Source of the DNA: Actinomycetes bacterium
Lineage (GTDB): Bacteria; Actinomycetota; Acidimicrobiia; Acidimicrobiales; Microtrichaceae
DNA length: 7,132 nucleotides
Reading direction: 5' to 3'
NCBI GenBank assembly: GCA_023423475.1
Contig: JAFAFN010000367.1
Coordinates: 1-7,132, forward strand
Position 1 is the stretch's first letter. Every line of letters starts with the position of its first letter. A program made the position numbers and the translations under genes. This document shows, in pieces, positions 6,142 to 7,132 of the stretch. The notes below the pieces were generated by a model, which saw only the letters and a list, made by a program, of their open reading frames with translations, did not search any database and was not told the DNA's origin.

Positions 6142-6191
6142 CCTGTGTCAGAAGAGGGCCTGTGTCGGAAGAGGGCTGGGTCAGACGAGCG
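6142..6191. repeat. 17-bp tandem repeat, about three copies, reaching into the MMPL gene end
   Basis: CCTGTGTCAGAAGAGGG (6142-6158) is followed by a copy differing at one base (6159-6175). A degenerate 16-nt third copy at 6176-6191 matches 13 of 16 positions and contains the last codons and stop (6183-6181) of the MMPL gene. Read on the minus strand, the outermost copy carries a second TGA (6150-6148) in the same frame, 10 codons after the first. This looks like local duplication of the gene's 3' end. Confidence 0.8.
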
Positions 6192-7132
6192 CGTCCTCGC
6201 GTGTCTCGCTGGCGGAGGGGTCGTCGTCCTCGTCGATGTGGCCCTCGACGTTTAGCGTCGGCAGGATCCGGTCGAGCCACTTCGGCAGCCACCAGTTCTT
6301 GTCGCCGAGCAGCTCCATCGTGGCGGGCACCAGGAGCATGCGGACGATGGTGGCGTCGAGGAAGACGGCGAGCGCCAGACCGAAGCCCATCAGCTTGATG
6401 ATGCGGTCGGTCTCGAGCAGGAAGCTGCCGAACACCACGATCATGATGGCCGCCGCGGCGGTGATCACCCGGGCCGTCGCGGCGAGACCATCGGCCACCG
6501 ACGTGTGGCTGTCACCGGTCTTGAGCCACTCCTCACGCACCCGTGAGAGCAGGAACACCTCGTAGTCCATCGACAGACCGAAGACGATCGCGAAGAGCAT
6601 CATCGGCATGAAGGGCTCGATCGGTGCCGGTTCGACGCCGAAGAGCGCCTTGCCCCAGCCCCACTGGAAGATGGCGACGATCACGCCGTAGGCCGCGCCG
6701 ATCGACAGCAGGTTCATGATCACGGCCTTGAGCGGAACCAGCAGCGAGCGGAACACCACCATCAGCAGCAGGAACGACAGCCCGAGCACGGCACCGAAGA
6801 ACAGCAGCAGACGGCCCGCCAGGTACTCCGAGAAGTCCACCTGGATGCCGACGATGCCCGACACGAGGACGTCCATGCCGGTGCCCTCGGTCGCCGCGGG
6901 CAGAACCGTCTCACGCAGCTCGCCGACCAGGTCGGACGTGGCCTCGTCCTGCGGCGCGGTGTCGGGCACGACGCTCCACAGCACCGCCGTCGACGCGGCC
7001 GGGTCCTCGGGGTTCGACGGCACCGGCGGCGACACCGAGGCGACGCCGTCCGTGGCTGCCACGGCCTGGGTCACGGCGAGCACGGGTGCCGCGGTGGTGA
7101 GGTCGAGACCCTCGGGGATCTCGGTGACCATG
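6181..7132 (-). CDS. MMPL-family RND transporter, C-terminal part (5' end outside window)
   Basis: The 316 residues read from position 7131 down to a TGA at 6183-6181 are the C-terminal part of a proton-driven MMPL/RND transporter; the frame is open at the window edge. Residues 1-100 are the end of the second extracytoplasmic domain. Five hydrophobic helices follow, near 106-126, 133-153, 176-195, 219-238 and 247-270. Family hallmarks are VVFRSLLVPLKA (125-136), FGLSMDYEVFLLSRVREEW (184-202), GFGLALAVFLDATIVRMLLVPA (249-270) and NWWLPKWLDRILP (279-291). Asp189-Tyr190 corresponds to the Asp-Tyr pair of the MmpL3 proton relay. The tail is short and acidic (EDDD). Relatives move lipids, siderophores or drugs across the inner membrane of actinobacteria; the substrate here is unknown. 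The Met at 7131 is internal, not a start, because MMPL proteins are two to three times longer. The gene converges on the SDR operon, with a hairpin between them. Confidence 0.95.
   Translation of the reverse strand, partial: MVTEIPEGLDLTTAAPVLAVTQAVAATDGVASVSPPVPSNPEDPAASTAVLWSVVPDTAPQDEATSDLVGELRETVLPAATEGTGMDVLVSGIVGIQVDFSEYLAGRLLLFFGAVLGLSFLLLMVVFRSLLVPLKAVIMNLLSIGAAYGVIVAIFQWGWGKALFGVEPAPIEPFMPMMLFAIVFGLSMDYEVFLLSRVREEWLKTGDSHTSVADGLAATARVITAAAAIMIVVFGSFLLETDRIIKLMGFGLALAVFLDATIVRMLLVPATMELLGDKNWWLPKWLDRILPTLNVEGHIDEDDDPSASETREDALV

Overview
The window is very GC-rich, with G or C at almost every third codon position. It carries an actinobacterial gene set: a class I cytochrome P450 with its own small [3Fe-4S] ferredoxin, an MMPL-type RND transporter and short-chain-dehydrogenase β-oxidation enzymes. 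This suggests a high-GC Actinomycetota chromosome. An Acidimicrobiia-type or mycobacteria-like organism is a guess; nothing here fixes the genus. I see no rRNA, tRNA, CRISPR array, insertion sequence, integrase or phage gene.

Layout. (1) Positions 1-429 (+) hold the C-terminal end of a membrane-associated protein that starts outside the window. It runs tail-to-tail into, and overlaps, the next gene. (2) Positions 1804-321 (-) hold a P450 and its ferredoxin, joined by an ATGA overlap. (3) Positions 1805-1993 are the divergent intergenic region. (4) Positions 1994-6051 (+) hold four genes in one direction: a roughly 12-helix ABC permease, its ATPase (ATGA overlap), a crotonase-fold enzyme 48 bp later, and a 2,4-dienoyl-CoA reductase-like SDR 9 bp after that. 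(5) Positions 6080-6121 form a strong, near-symmetrical hairpin between convergent genes, followed by a short tandem repeat. (6) Positions 7132-6181 (-) hold the C-terminal third or so of an MMPL transporter that continues beyond the window.

How the genes fit together. The P450 and ferredoxin form an electron-transfer pair; no ferredoxin reductase is present. The crotonase and the SDR make biochemical sense as a pair. The SDR matches the eukaryotic-type 2,4-dienoyl-CoA reductase active site (Asn/Tyr/Ser/Lys) rather than the usual Tyr-x3-Lys. That reductase type yields 3-enoyl-CoA, which needs a Δ3,Δ2-enoyl-CoA isomerase. The crotonase keeps only the glutamate used by such isomerases. I therefore read the pair as an auxiliary module for degrading unsaturated acyl-CoAs, possibly co-transcribed with the ABC transporter, whose substrate cannot be read from sequence.

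I found no convincing undescribed defence, mobile or RNA system. The items most worth a second look are the reductase/isomerase pair, the two tandem duplications that copy a stop codon at gene ends, and the long convergent overlap at 321-429.
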